From: Cytobacillus solani | Lineage (GTDB): Bacteria > Bacillota > Bacilli > Bacillales > Cytobacillaceae | Assembly: GCF_001420595.1 (NCBI RefSeq) | Contig: NZ_LJIX01000006.1 | Span: 1,181,361-1,245,360, forward strand | Direction: 5' to 3' | DNA: 64,000 nucleotides | Shown: piece by piece, positions 35,688 through 44,828 of the stretch | Layout of the letters: each line of letters opens with the position of its first letter | Position numbering within the stretch: the first letter of the stretch is position 1 | The notes under the pieces: model-generated | Seen by the model: only the letters and a program-made list of their open reading frames with translations | Told to the model about the DNA's origin: nothing | Databases searched by the model: none | Program-made: the position numbers and the translations under genes

Positions 35688-35785
35688 CCTTTCCACCTCC
35701 AAAAATAGTTAAAAATAGTTTATCATAATAGTCGATGCCTTTTAACATACTTTCATTAATATATATGTAGAAAAGAGAGAAGCTT

Positions 35786-36931
35786 ATGGACTTTTCGCAG
35801 TTTAAAAAAGAGATTATAGAATATAGCAAGACAATTGGTATAGATAAAATCGGATTTACGACGGCAAGCACCTTCGATGAATTGAGAAATCGATTAATTC
35901 GTCAGCAGGAGCTCCAATACCAATCAGGTTTTGAGGAGAAGGATATTGAAAAGAGAGTAAACCCTGCATTGCTGATGGATAGCCCACGTTCAATTATTGC
36001 GATTGCCCTAGCCTACCCATCTAAGATGAATGAAAGAGTAACGAGTAAAAAAGGGGAGCGGAGAGGCATTTTTAGCCGTGCCTCCTGGGGCGAGGATTAT
36101 CATCTTATTTTACGTGATCGGCTGAAAAAGCTAGAAGCCTATATTATAGAAAGAGTACCTGAAGCCAAGTGCAAGTCAATGGTGGATACAGGCGAACTGG
36201 TGGATCGAGCTGTTGCAGAGCGTGCAGGCATCGGCTGGAGCGGGAAAAATTGTTCCATTATCACTCCGGAGTTTGGTTCCTATGTTTATTTGGGAGAAAT
36301 GATTACGACCATTCCTTTTGAACCGGATCAGCCAATTGAGGACCAATGCGGAACTTGTAATAAATGCCTAGAAGCATGTCCGACAGGTGCGCTTGTTCAA
36401 GGCGGACAAATTAACGCGCAGAAGTGTATTGCCTTTCTAACACAAACAAAGGGCTTTATTGAGGAGCAATATCGCGAAAAAATTGGCAATCGAGTGTATG
36501 GCTGCGACTCCTGCCAAACAGCTTGTCCTGAAAACAAAGGAAAGAACTTTCATTTTCATGAAGAAATGGAGCCTGATCCTGAAATTGTTAAGCCGCTTTT
36601 AAAACCAATTCTGCAAATAAGCAATCGGGAATTTAAAGAAAAATTTGGCCCGCTTGCTGGTTCTTGGAGAGGGAAAAAGCCGATTCAGCGAAATGCTATA
36701 ATCGCTCTAGCACATTTTAAAGATGAAACTTCTGTGGAAGAATTAATTGAAGTGATGATGAAGGACTCTCGCGCAGTGATTCGCGGAACAGCCGCATGGG
36801 CTTTAGGGAAAATCGGCGGGGAAATAGCCAAATTGGCATTAGAAAAGGCACGGGAAGCGGAAAGCGATGAAGAAGTGTTAGTTGAAATCGAGCGAGGTTT
36901 AGCGTTTTTTAAAAATGATTCCCGCATTTAA
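35786..36931 (+). CDS. queG: Epoxyqueuosine reductase QueG
   Basis: Enzyme of 381 aa catalysing the last step of queuosine synthesis (epoxyqueuosine to queuosine in tRNA), cobalamin-dependent. Visible features are the N-terminal GFTTAS region, catalytic region VDRAVAERAGIGWSGKN, two 4Fe-4S motifs CGTCNKCLEACP and CDSCQTACP, and C-terminal HEAT-like repeats (residues about 305-378). Corresponds to B. subtilis yhbA, and the following genes keep the B. subtilis yhb order. A GAGAGAAG site precedes the ATG. Confidence 0.95.
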   Translation: MDFSQFKKEIIEYSKTIGIDKIGFTTASTFDELRNRLIRQQELQYQSGFEEKDIEKRVNPALLMDSPRSIIAIALAYPSKMNERVTSKKGERRGIFSRASWGEDYHLILRDRLKKLEAYIIERVPEAKCKSMVDTGELVDRAVAERAGIGWSGKNCSIITPEFGSYVYLGEMITTIPFEPDQPIEDQCGTCNKCLEACPTGALVQGGQINAQKCIAFLTQTKGFIEEQYREKIGNRVYGCDSCQTACPENKGKNFHFHEEMEPDPEIVKPLLKPILQISNREFKEKFGPLAGSWRGKKPIQRNAIIALAHFKDETSVEELIEVMMKDSRAVIRGTAAWALGKIGGEIAKLALEKAREAESDEEVLVEIERGLAFFKNDSRI

Positions 36932-37040
36932 CGAAAAACGAGAACCACGGAATCAAACGAGTTAAATGTTTTCCCTCATTACCCATAAACGAAGCACAGG
37001 GTAATCATGGAGACTTTTCAAATCTAATTAATTTAAAATG

Positions 37041-37070
37041 AGGAATGCCCCTTGGGCTTCCTTATTTTTT
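37041..37070 (+). terminator. Rho-independent terminator after queG
   Basis: AGGAATGCCC (37041-37050) pairs with GGGCTTCCT (37054-37062) with one bulge, followed by TATTTTTT. Confidence 0.7.
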
Positions 37071-37126
37071 ATGAGGTGAAATCGAGACTTCTTTCATATC
37101 TATAATAGTGAAAGGAGTGTTGGGCA

Positions 37127-38005
37127 GTGAGAGAACAGCTTCAAGCACATTTGGAGAAAAGGGTTCAACAATGTGTTTCGAATACAGGAAGCACGATCCA
37201 TTCTTGTCAAAAAATTGAGCAGAAAAAAGCAGGATTGGGGAGTCGTTCAGGTGAAATTATTAAAGTTCATGCAATCGGGACGATTGTTACACTAGGCGAA
37301 GAAAAAGAGGATGTTCGTACAGTTCAATATCATGTCCATTTTAAATATTTGATCAAGCAAAAAAGCTTATTTCATATAGAAGAGGAAATCGAGACTAGAA
37401 CAGCAGAATTTTATAAAGGCATATTAGTTGAAGATAAAGAGATCAATCCTTATGAAGAGTTAGTAGCTGATGATGAACCAATGGACGAGGAAGAGGCTTC
37501 GCTTGCAAGAATTTCCTATCAGTATGATCGGTTGAAAGCGGTCCAATATGCTGAAAGATGGTGGAATAGCTATAATCCTGCATATAAATCATTTGAAGTG
37601 GATTGTACCAATTATATTTCTCAATGCCTGCATGCTGGAGGAGCGCCCATGCGGGGATACCCGAATCGTTCGCAGGGCTGGTGGATGAGAAGTAATAATT
37701 GGAGTTATAGCTGGACGGTCGCGAATTCATTTCGCTGGCATTTGCCGGGTTCAAAAGTGGGATTAAGGGCCAAAGAAGTCTCTTCTCCGGAAGAATTGCT
37801 GTTAGGGGATGTGATTTGCTATGATTTTCAAGGAGATGGACGTTTTGACCATACAACAATCGTAACGGCAAAGGATGCGTATGGCATGCCCTATGTGAAC
37901 GCTCATACGACGAATAGCCGGATGCGGTACTGGGCGTATGAGGATTCAACAGCATATACTCCGAATATAAAATATAAGTTTTTTTCGATAGTGGACGATG
38001 AATGA
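37127..38005 (+). CDS. yhbB: Amidase-domain protein (YhbB-like)
   Basis: Protein of 292 aa with a C-terminal putative amidase domain (about residues 140-285): the motif VDCTNYISQCLHAGGAPM has the proposed nucleophilic cysteine, with Trp/Ser-rich SQGWWMRSNNWSYSW, then GDVICYDFQGDGRFDHTTIV and VNAHTTNS carrying the likely His. The N-terminal half is not recognised and has no signal peptide. GTG start at 37127 with an AAAGGAG site. Position between queG and trmL matches yhbB. Biological substrate unknown; a spore-related peptidoglycan or protein amidase is conceivable. Confidence 0.85.
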   Translation: MREQLQAHLEKRVQQCVSNTGSTIHSCQKIEQKKAGLGSRSGEIIKVHAIGTIVTLGEEKEDVRTVQYHVHFKYLIKQKSLFHIEEEIETRTAEFYKGILVEDKEINPYEELVADDEPMDEEEASLARISYQYDRLKAVQYAERWWNSYNPAYKSFEVDCTNYISQCLHAGGAPMRGYPNRSQGWWMRSNNWSYSWTVANSFRWHLPGSKVGLRAKEVSSPEELLLGDVICYDFQGDGRFDHTTIVTAKDAYGMPYVNAHTTNSRMRYWAYEDSTAYTPNIKYKFFSIVDDE

Positions 38006-38021
38006 TTCGTGAAGAAAACAG

Positions 38022-38030
38022 TGCTATAAT
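38022..38030 (+). promoter_or_regulatory. Extended -10 promoter candidate for trmL
   Basis: TGCTATAAT, a TGnTATAAT extended -10 element, 33 nt before the GTG start of trmL; no clear -35. Confidence 0.45.
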
Positions 38031-38063
38031 AACATAGATAGCATGAATTTAGAGGTGAAAATC

Positions 38064-38537
38064 GTGGCATTGCATATAGTATTATATCAACCAGAAATTC
38101 CAGCGAATACTGGAAATATTGCTCGTACTTGTGCGGCAACAGATACGGTATTACATTTAATTCGTCCGCTTGGGTTCTCCACAGATGACAAAATGTTAAA
38201 GCGTGCTGGCTTGGATTACTGGCAATTTGTAAACATTATTTATTATGATTCACTTGATGAATTTTACGAGAAAAATGAGGGTGGTGAATTTTTCTATTTA
38301 ACGAAATTCGGTCATCAGCCGCATTCTACTTTTGATTACAGTAACAAGCAAAAGGATTATTATTTTATCTTTGGCAAAGAAACAACTGGATTGCCAAAGG
38401 ATGTTATTGAATCCAATAAAGATCGAGCATTGCGGATTCCAATGAACGGAAATGTTCGCTCCTTAAATCTATCCAACACGGCAGCCATTCTTATTTACGA
38501 AGCATTGCGCCAGCAGGATTATATCCATTTAAAATAA
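38064..38537 (+). CDS. trmL: tRNA (cytidine(34)/uridine(34)-2'-O)-methyltransferase TrmL
   Basis: SPOUT methyltransferase of 157 aa, B. subtilis CspR homologue, methylating the wobble ribose of certain leucine tRNAs. Trefoil-knot motifs are visible: PANTGNIARTC, FGKETTGLPKDV and RIPMNGNVRSLNLSNT. GTG at 38064 is chosen because AGAGGTG lies 6 nt upstream and the family starts ALHIVLYQPE; the ATG at 38043 has no site. Gene order queG-yhbB-trmL is that of B. subtilis. Confidence 0.93.
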   Translation: MALHIVLYQPEIPANTGNIARTCAATDTVLHLIRPLGFSTDDKMLKRAGLDYWQFVNIIYYDSLDEFYEKNEGGEFFYLTKFGHQPHSTFDYSNKQKDYYFIFGKETTGLPKDVIESNKDRALRIPMNGNVRSLNLSNTAAILIYEALRQQDYIHLK

Positions 38538-38540
38538 GAA

Positions 38541-38575
38541 AAAAGCTGCTGTAACCCACAGCAGCTTTTCTTATT
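38541..38575 (+). terminator. Rho-independent terminator after trmL
   Basis: Perfect 12-bp stem AAAAGCTGCTGT (38541-38552) and ACAGCAGCTTTT (38558-38569). Confidence 0.9.
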
Positions 38576-38578
38576 ATT

Positions 38579-38760
38579 TGTCTAGCTCCAGCACCTACCC
38601 CCGACGTACAGGACGTACGAGTGTCGACAATGCGACAGGACGTCGCGTTTTTGTCGACCTCGAGGTCACAAGCCGAGCTTCCCAAAAAGGTAAAGGACAC
38701 CTTTCCGTAAAGCTCGTCTTGAGCTTGTCGTGGGTGATTAAGGTGCTTCTGCATTTCTTA
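38579..38760. repeat. Interspersed Bacillus-type repeat (CTAGCTCCAGC element), diverged copy
   Basis: Begins TGTCTAGCTCCAGCACCT and ends AAGGTGCTTCTGCATTTCT, the same ends as the two elements at 56.0-56.3 kb. The middle holds several short dyads (GACGTACAGGACGTAC, GTCGAC twice). Related elements with these ends are common between genes in Bacillaceae. They are thought to be non-autonomous or palindromic repeats. Its right end touches the stop of a small minus-strand ORF. Confidence 0.75.
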
Positions 38761-38856
38761 TTTCTCTACACCAGACCCTGGCTTGTCTTCGTACCCAGAT
38801 GTTAAAATAGCTGTTAAAAATGCAACCATAACACCGATAATGAGAATAAGCTTCAT
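38758..38856 (-). CDS. Small membrane protein, 32 aa
   Basis: ATG at 38856 behind a strong AAAGGGGGA site gives 32 residues: MKLILIIGVMVAFLTAIL forms one membrane helix, followed by a short hydrophilic tail SGYEDKPGSGVEK. Not recognised as a named family. The good ribosome site and the single-helix composition support translation. The upstream minus-strand region (38860-38930) is AT-rich and could hold a promoter. The tail ends at the edge of the interspersed repeat. Confidence 0.65.
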   Translation of the reverse strand: MKLILIIGVMVAFLTAILTSGYEDKPGSGVEK

Positions 38857-39091
38857 TACTATGTATCCCCCTTTATAATAGTCAAGCATAAATAACAAAT
38901 CCATTATAGCCCATTTACAAGAAACTGTGAATGAAATGTGTGGAGATTTTTCTACACTTCTTTACTTAGTCATCATAGAATACATGTCTATTATTGACAT
39001 ATTTCCCCTTTGTCATCCCGTTCGTTTCTTCATTAATAAAGATGACCAGATTTTACCTATAAAAAGGACAACTGATACAGGGCATAGATTA

Positions 39092-39120
39092 GCATGTTCA
39101 TTTGTCCAGCCGCATACAGT
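39092..39120 (+). promoter_or_regulatory. Candidate sigma-E promoter of prkA
   Basis: GCATGTT (39092-39098), 14-bp spacer, CATACAGT (39113-39120). The -10 matches the sigma-E consensus cATAcanT fully and the -35 differs by one base from GCATATT. In B. subtilis prkA belongs to the mother-cell sigma-E regulon. Confidence 0.75.
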
Positions 39121-39160
39121 ATATTAACGTCTTGCGATCATGCGACAGGGGGAGGTCCTT

Positions 39161-41056
39161 ATGGATATACTAAAAAAAATTGAGATGTATCGCCATGAAG
39201 AGGAAAAGCTGAAATGGGAAGGGACTTTTGGAGAGTATTTAGAAATTGTTAAAGAAAAGCCATGGGTTGCCCAGTCCGCACATTCCCGGGTTTATAATAT
39301 GATTAAAGATGCCGGTGTAGAAGAAGTAAAAGGGCAGAAACGATATCAATTTTTTAGCAATCAGCTCTTTGGCCTTGAGGAAGCGTTGGAAAGACTTGTA
39401 GAGGAATATTTTCATCCGGCTGCTAAAAGGCTGGATGTCCGGAAACGAATTCTTTTATTAATGGGACCTGTCAGTGGAGGGAAATCTACTTTAGTTACCA
39501 TGTTAAAGAGAGGGCTGGAGGCTTACTCTCATCACGAGAAAGGCGCGGTTTATGCGATAAAAGGCTGCCCGATGCATGAAGATCCGCTTCATTTAATTCC
39601 TCATCATCTCCGTAAGGATTTCTATGATGAATATGGAATTCGAATTGAAGGGAATTTATCACCATTGAATAGTATGCGGCTTGAGCAGGAATACGGGGGC
39701 CGGATAGAGGACGTCCTAGTAGAAAGAATCATTTTTTCAGAGGATCGCAGGGTAGGAATCGGCACGTTCAGTCCATCTGATCCGAAGTCACAGGATATTG
39801 CGGATCTAACAGGAAGCATCGACTTTTCAACCATTGCTGAATATGGATCGGAGTCCGATCCGCGTGCATACCGCTTTGATGGAGAATTAAATAAAGCAAA
39901 CCGTGGTATGATGGAATTCCAGGAAATGCTTAAATGTGATGAGAAATTCCTTTGGCATTTATTATCCTTAACCCAGGAAGGAAATTTTAAAGCGGGAAGA
40001 TTTGCCCTCATTTCTGCGGATGAATTGATTGTGGCGCATACGAATGAAACCGAATATCGTTCCTTTATTTCAAATAAGAAAAATGAGGCCTTGCATTCCC
40101 GGATTATTGTCATGCCGATTCCATATAATTTAAAGGTTACACAGGAAGAGAAAATCTATGACAAAATGATCCGTGAAAGCGATGTAGCAGATGTCCATAT
40201 TGCGCCTCATACGTTAAGAGTTGCCGCGATGTTTACGATATTAACCCGATTGAAAGAGCCGAAAAAGGGTGATATCGATTTAGTAAAGAAAATGCGCCTT
40301 TATGATGGGGAAAATGTGGAGGGCTATAATCGCGCAGATGTAGAGGAATTAAAGAAGGAATATGCGGATGAAGGAATGAGCGGGATTGATCCTCGTTATG
40401 TCATCAACCGGATTTCTTCAACGATCATTAGAAAAGAAATATCATCGATCAATGCACTGGATGTTTTACGATCCTTGAAGGAAGGGCTGGATCAGCATCC
40501 TTCGATTACGCCAGAACTGAAGGAACGCTATTTAAACTTTATTTCACTTGCACGTAAGGAATACGATGATATTGCGAAGAAAGAGGTTCAGAAGGCTTTT
40601 GTCTATTCCTATGAAGAATCAGCGAAGACGTTAATGGACAATTACCTAGATAATGTTGAAGCCTATTGCAATAAGTCGAAGCTGCGCGACCAGTTAACAG
40701 GTGAAGAAATCAATCCAGATGAAAAGCTGATGCGTTCGATTGAGGAGCAAATTGGCATCTCTGAAAATGCAAAAAAAGCATTCCGCGAAGAAATACTAAT
40801 CCGCATTTCTGCTTATGCCCGCAAAGGAAAACGGTTTGATTATAATTCCCATGACCGGCTTCGTGAAGCCATTCAAAAGAAATTATTTGCTGACTTGAAG
40901 GATGTTGTAAAAATTACTACTTCAACGAAGACACCAGATGAACAGCAGCTGAAGAAGGTCAATGAAGTGGTCGCCCGGTTAATTGATGAGCATGGCTATA
41001 ATTCAACCTCTGCCAATGAATTGCTTCGCTATGTAGGAAGCTTGCTGAATCGATGA
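39161..41056 (+). CDS. prkA: PrkA serine protein kinase / AAA+ protein
   Basis: Protein of 631 aa, the exact length class of Bacillus PrkA. N-terminal PrkA AAA domain (residues about 20-390) with P-loop GPVSGGKST and GSIDFSTIAEYGSESDPRAYRFDGELNKANRG; C-terminal kinase-like/PrkA domain after about 400. It acts in the mother cell during sporulation; both Ser/Thr kinase and Lon-like protease activities have been proposed for the family. ATG 39161 follows GGGGGAGG; the longer frame to 39140 is rejected. In B. subtilis yhbH follows directly; here 1.2 kb with a repeat array intervenes. Confidence 0.95.
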   Translation: MDILKKIEMYRHEEEKLKWEGTFGEYLEIVKEKPWVAQSAHSRVYNMIKDAGVEEVKGQKRYQFFSNQLFGLEEALERLVEEYFHPAAKRLDVRKRILLLMGPVSGGKSTLVTMLKRGLEAYSHHEKGAVYAIKGCPMHEDPLHLIPHHLRKDFYDEYGIRIEGNLSPLNSMRLEQEYGGRIEDVLVERIIFSEDRRVGIGTFSPSDPKSQDIADLTGSIDFSTIAEYGSESDPRAYRFDGELNKANRGMMEFQEMLKCDEKFLWHLLSLTQEGNFKAGRFALISADELIVAHTNETEYRSFISNKKNEALHSRIIVMPIPYNLKVTQEEKIYDKMIRESDVADVHIAPHTLRVAAMFTILTRLKEPKKGDIDLVKKMRLYDGENVEGYNRADVEELKKEYADEGMSGIDPRYVINRISSTIIRKEISSINALDVLRSLKEGLDQHPSITPELKERYLNFISLARKEYDDIAKKEVQKAFVYSYEESAKTLMDNYLDNVEAYCNKSKLRDQLTGEEINPDEKLMRSIEEQIGISENAKKAFREEILIRISAYARKGKRFDYNSHDRLREAIQKKLFADLKDVVKITTSTKTPDEQQLKKVNEVVARLIDEHGYNSTSANELLRYVGSLLNR

Positions 41057-41082
41057 ATGTTGCGGTTCTATAAGAATAGATA

Positions 41083-41110
41083 AAGGACAGTCACTTAGAC
41101 TGTCCTTAAC
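41083..41110 (+). terminator. Hairpin terminator after prkA
   Basis: Perfect 10-bp stem AAGGACAGTC (41083-41092) and GACTGTCCTT (41098-41107); the T-run is weak. Confidence 0.65.
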
Positions 41111-41329
41111 TTATTTCATATTTTCTAATCTCATTAAATTCCCTCAGAAAAACATCTGCATAGTCTTCAATCTTCCATTTGTTTTCTTTTTTATCATATT
41201 TATCGGAATGAAGATGATCGAGTAATTAAAATTTTCAATGAGCACCTAAAAGATGACAGATTAAAGTGTCACAAGAGTGAATTGGAAATATAAAGTGATT
41301 ATAGATAAAAAAGGAATAAAACTTAAAGA

Positions 41330-41359
41330 AGTCTTCTTAATTTAGGAAGACTTTTTTGT
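41330..41359 (+). terminator. Second terminator downstream of prkA
   Basis: AAGTCTTC (41330-41337) pairs with GAAGACTT (41347-41354), followed by TTTT. The sequence between the two terminators (41111-41329) contains no gene I can support. Confidence 0.7.
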
Positions 41360-41389
41360 GGATTATGGGGTTATGGGGTTATGGTAGTG

Positions 41390-41990
41390 AGTTCGGACAA
41401 CGGCATTTAAATTCCATCTGAATCAGTCCGAAGAAGTCGCAAGTTCGGATAACAACAATCAAAATATAATTGAAGGAGTCCGAAGTGGTAGTCGGTTCAG
41501 ACAACCACACGCAAAATTCAGTTGAAGAAGTCCGAAGAAGTAGCGAGTTCAGACAACCACACTCAAAATTCGGCTGAAGAAGTCCGAAGTGGTAGTGGGT
41601 TCAGACAACCACACTCAAAATTCGGCTGAAGAAGTCCGAAGTGGTAGTGGATTCAGACAACCACACCCAAAATTCGGCTGAAGAAGTCCGAAGTAGTAGT
41701 GGGTTCAGACAACCACACCCAAAATTCGGCTGAAGAAGTCCGAAGTGGTAGTGGATTCAGACAACCACACTCAAAATTCGGCTGAAGAAGTCCGAAGTGG
41801 TAGTGGGTTCAGACAACCACACTCAAAATTCAGTTGAAGAAGTCCGAAGAAGCAGCGAGTTCGGACAACCACACCCAAAATTCAGTTGAGCAAGTCCGAA
41901 GTGATTGCGAGTTCGGACAACAACACCAAAAATTCAGCTGAACCAGTCCGAAGTGGTCAAAAATTCGACACACATCCGTATCCAAATTCC
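41390..41990. repeat. Array D: twelve imperfect 52-bp intergenic repeats with hairpin core
   Basis: TTC(G/A)GAC cores start at 41393, 41445, 41497, 41548, 41600, 41652, 41704, 41756, 41808, 41860, 41912 and a weak copy at 41964: 52-bp period with one 51-bp step. Each unit has GTCCGAA-N11-TTC(G/A)GAC and a 27-bp segment with ACTCAAAATTCGGCTGAAG. The core is the same as in array A, and the 27-bp segment resembles the reverse complement of array A's (CTCAAAAT). It lies between prkA and yhbH. The remaining 41991-42260 holds only the yhbH leader. Confidence 0.93.
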
Positions 41991-42276
41991 AGCTTGTATT
42001 ATCCGAATTCGTTTTTCATTCAGCTTGTCCTTGGAATAAATATGATTGCCCCATTATCGAAATTATGTGTAAATTATTTCGACCTCTTGCATAGGATAGA
42101 GTAATAAACACTAAATGGACTAGAGTTGTCCAGAGTTTGTTAGTTTTGTTGGAAGAGATTGAAGTTGGCAAACGGGATTTAGGAAGTTATGGATGATTGC
42201 AGTATGACACTCTCGATATTGTATGTTGAATAGTTCAATGTGTGCGAAAGAATTTAATATAAGGAGGGCAAAAGAA

Positions 42277-43446
42277 ATGACCGATGCTAATAATCATCAG
42301 TTTGTAATTTCACAAGAAGATTGGTCCCTCCATCGCAAAGGCCATGATGACCAGCAGCGCCATCAGGAAAAAGTACAGGATGCAATTCGAAATAATTTAC
42401 CAGACCTAATCACAGAAGAGAGTATAGTGATGTCGAATGGTCGAGAAGTAGTAAAAATCCCGATTCGTTCATTGGACGAATATAAAATTCGCTATAATTA
42501 TGATAAAAACAAGCATGTTGGCCAAGGAGATGGAGACAGTCAAATTGGTGATGTCGTGGCGCGCGACGGATCAGCAAGCCAGAAGGGACCTGGAAAAGGG
42601 CAAGGTGCAGGCGATCAGCCTGGAGAAGATTACTTTGAAGCGGAAGTATCTTTAATGGAGATTGAAGAAGCGTTATTTAAGCAGCTGGAGCTTCCTAATT
42701 TAAAGCGAAAAGAGCAAGCTGAGAATCTTGTTGAAAACATTGAATTTAATGATATACGAAAAACAGGTTTAATGGGAAATATCGATAAAAAGCGGACGAT
42801 GATGACCGCATTTAAGCGAAATGCAATGACAGGAAAGCCAAGTTTCCATCCTATTTATCAAGAAGATTTAAAATTTAAAACGTGGAACGAAGTGAAAAAG
42901 CCAGACTCAAAGGCTGTTGTGTTAGCGATGATGGATACGAGCGGCTCGATGGGAATTTGGGAAAAATATATGGCTAGAAGCTTCTTCTTCTGGATGACCA
43001 GATTTTTAAGAACAAAATATGAAACGGTCGAAATCGAGTTTATTGCTCACCATACGGAAGCAAAAGTTGTATCAGAGGAAGATTTCTTTTCAAAGGGAGA
43101 AAGTGGAGGTACCATATGTTCATCTGCCTATCGAAAATCCCTCGAGCTTATTGATGGAAAATACAATCCTCAAAAATATAATATTTACCCCTTCCATTTT
43201 TCAGACGGTGACAACTTAACATCAGACAATGCACGCTGTGTAAAGCTTGTTGAGGAGCTGATGAAGGTATCGAATATGTTTGGATATGGGGAGGTAAACC
43301 AATACAACCGCCACTCGACCCTCATGACAGCATACAAAAACATCAAAAACGAAGATTTCCGATACTATATTTTAAAACAAAAAGTGGATGTGTTTCATGC
43401 GATGAAGACGTTTTTTAAAAAAGAAAAGGAAACTGTTAAGTTATAA
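42277..43446 (+). CDS. yhbH: YhbH sporulation protein (DUF444, VWA-like)
   Basis: Protein of 389 aa of the DUF444/YeaH-YhbH family. Visible are the [27 protein letters not shown]-terminus in two stretches, a Gly/Gln-rich linker (residues about 105-125), and a von Willebrand A-like part with the MIDAS-type motif MDTSGSMG (about residue 220). ATG 42277 follows AAGGAGGG. Works with PrkA and SpoVR in sporulating bacilli. The last about 50 codons are duplicated, with about 11 percent nucleotide divergence, at 46524-46673. SpoVR is not in the window. Confidence 0.93.
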   Translation: MTDANNHQFVISQEDWSLHRKGHDDQQRHQEKVQDAIRNNLPDLITEESIVMSNGREVVKIPIRSLDEYKIRYNYDKNKHVGQGDGDSQIGDVVARDGSASQKGPGKGQGAGDQPGEDYFEAEVSLMEIEEALFKQLELPNLKRKEQAENLVENIEFNDIRKTGLMGNIDKKRTMMTAFKRNAMTGKPSFHPIYQEDLKFKTWNEVKKPDSKAVVLAMMDTSGSMGIWEKYMARSFFFWMTRFLRTKYETVEIEFIAHHTEAKVVSEEDFFSKGESGGTICSSAYRKSLELIDGKYNPQKYNIYPFHFSDGDNLTSDNARCVKLVEELMKVSNMFGYGEVNQYNRHSTLMTAYKNIKNEDFRYYILKQKVDVFHAMKTFFKKEKETVKL

Positions 43447-43504
43447 ATAAAAAGGTTGCATATTTTAGCGATCGGTTCGTTTTTGGGATAGTAATTTATA
43501 ATTA

Positions 43505-43538
43505 GGGGTTCAATTAGAACAATTGAGCCCCCTTTTTT
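43505..43538 (+). terminator. Rho-independent terminator after yhbH
   Basis: GGGGTTCAATT (43505-43515) pairs with AATTGAGCCCC (43521-43531), one G-U pair, then CTTTTTT. Confidence 0.88.
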
Positions 43539-43910
43539 AATGTTAAATTGTTTTTTTGCTTGTAAAAACCATTAGGTTGGAAGTCCAGTACAACGGTCAG
43601 GAATTATGGAGTACAAGTCGCTCTCACAGTGAAGAAAATGAGTTGTTTGTAAGGTCTAATGATTCATTATGGCTTTTATTATGTATTAGGCAATATTTGA
43701 AAATAAGAAAGTAACAATCAAAATATATTGTTTGCTGCTCTTGCGATACTCATTGGAAGATTATACAGGTATTGATATACAAAAGTACGTTTATTTTTTG
43801 TGATGCAACTTCCTTTAGAATTTCCAATTTAATCCATAAATTTTAGAATAATCTTTCTCACTAATTTGGATATATTATTAAATGTTATTTTCAAATAAGG
43901 AGAATGAGAT

Positions 43911-44090
43911 ATGAGATTATCTGGAGAAGGCTTAAACAATTTTTATGGAGTAAGTCCTAGAGCAAGGCATAAAAAAGGAGTTGATAGTATGGAACACCTA
44001 TTTAGAAACCCAATCATACATAGGCAGATACATGGAGATACAGTATATGTTCCATTAAATATAGACAGAATTTGGAATCAGATAAGCTAA
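43911..44090 (+). CDS. Hypothetical protein, 59 aa
   Basis: ATG with an AAGGAGA site 8 nt upstream, 59 codons, stop, and a strong terminator 30 nt later, so it has all marks of an expressed small gene. The protein is basic, with ARHKKGVDS and HLFRNPIIHRQIHGDTVYVPLN; no membrane helix or known motif is recognised. It lies inside the AT-rich interval bounded by the two yhbH 3' ends. The preceding 370 bp (43540-43910) show no supported gene. Confidence 0.6.
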   Translation: MRLSGEGLNNFYGVSPRARHKKGVDSMEHLFRNPIIHRQIHGDTVYVPLNIDRIWNQIS

Positions 44091-44119
44091 ATAACACATA
44101 TATTGGGAAAATTAACCAT

Positions 44120-44160
44120 AAAGAACCTATTTTCTGATTTTGAAAAATAGGTTCTTTATA
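44120..44160 (+). terminator. Terminator after the 59-aa gene
   Basis: Perfect 14-bp stem AAAGAACCTATTTT (44120-44133) and AAAATAGGTTCTTT (44144-44157). Confidence 0.85.
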
Positions 44161-44323
44161 TATAGCTAGATAAATATTAGAAGTTTATTTTACAAATATT
44201 AGGTTTGAGAAATCAAACATAACTCTAACTTATAACATTTCTGTGTATTTAATAAAGTAACTAGTTGGAATACAACCCGAAATTAGATTAGATCATTTTC
44301 TGAAAAAGTAATTAAATACCAAA

Positions 44324-44348
44324 GAGGCTCATATAGAGCCTTTTTTTG
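44324..44348 (+). terminator. Orphan terminator
   Basis: AGGCTC (44325-44330) and GAGCCT (44336-44341) followed by a run of T. The 44161-44323 stretch before it has no supported gene. Confidence 0.65.
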
Positions 44349-44415
44349 AAAAAAAGGGTGGTGTACATAAAGGGCCCAATATGTAAATTAGAGCAGCGTA
44401 GTTTAATATACTGCT

Positions 44416-44775
<360 letters not shown>

Positions 44776-44828
44776 TATTTTTTTCACCCCTTTGTTTAAA
44801 GGTGGGATATAATATATCCCACCACCAC

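Noticed and set aside
37443-37955. 170-codon minus-strand frame inside yhbB
   Set aside because: It lies opposite a clearly coding amidase-domain gene, has no ribosome site and no recognisable protein features.
39622-40113. 163-codon minus-strand frame inside prkA
   Set aside because: Antisense shadow of a highly conserved kinase gene.
42180-42260. Sigma-E promoter directly before yhbH
   Set aside because: The best -10 candidate (GATATTGT) matches the consensus at too few positions and lacks a correctly spaced -35.
43540-43910. Mobile element or IS remnant in the gap after yhbH
   Set aside because: No terminal inverted repeats, transposase fragments or target duplications are visible apart from the yhbH 3' copy.
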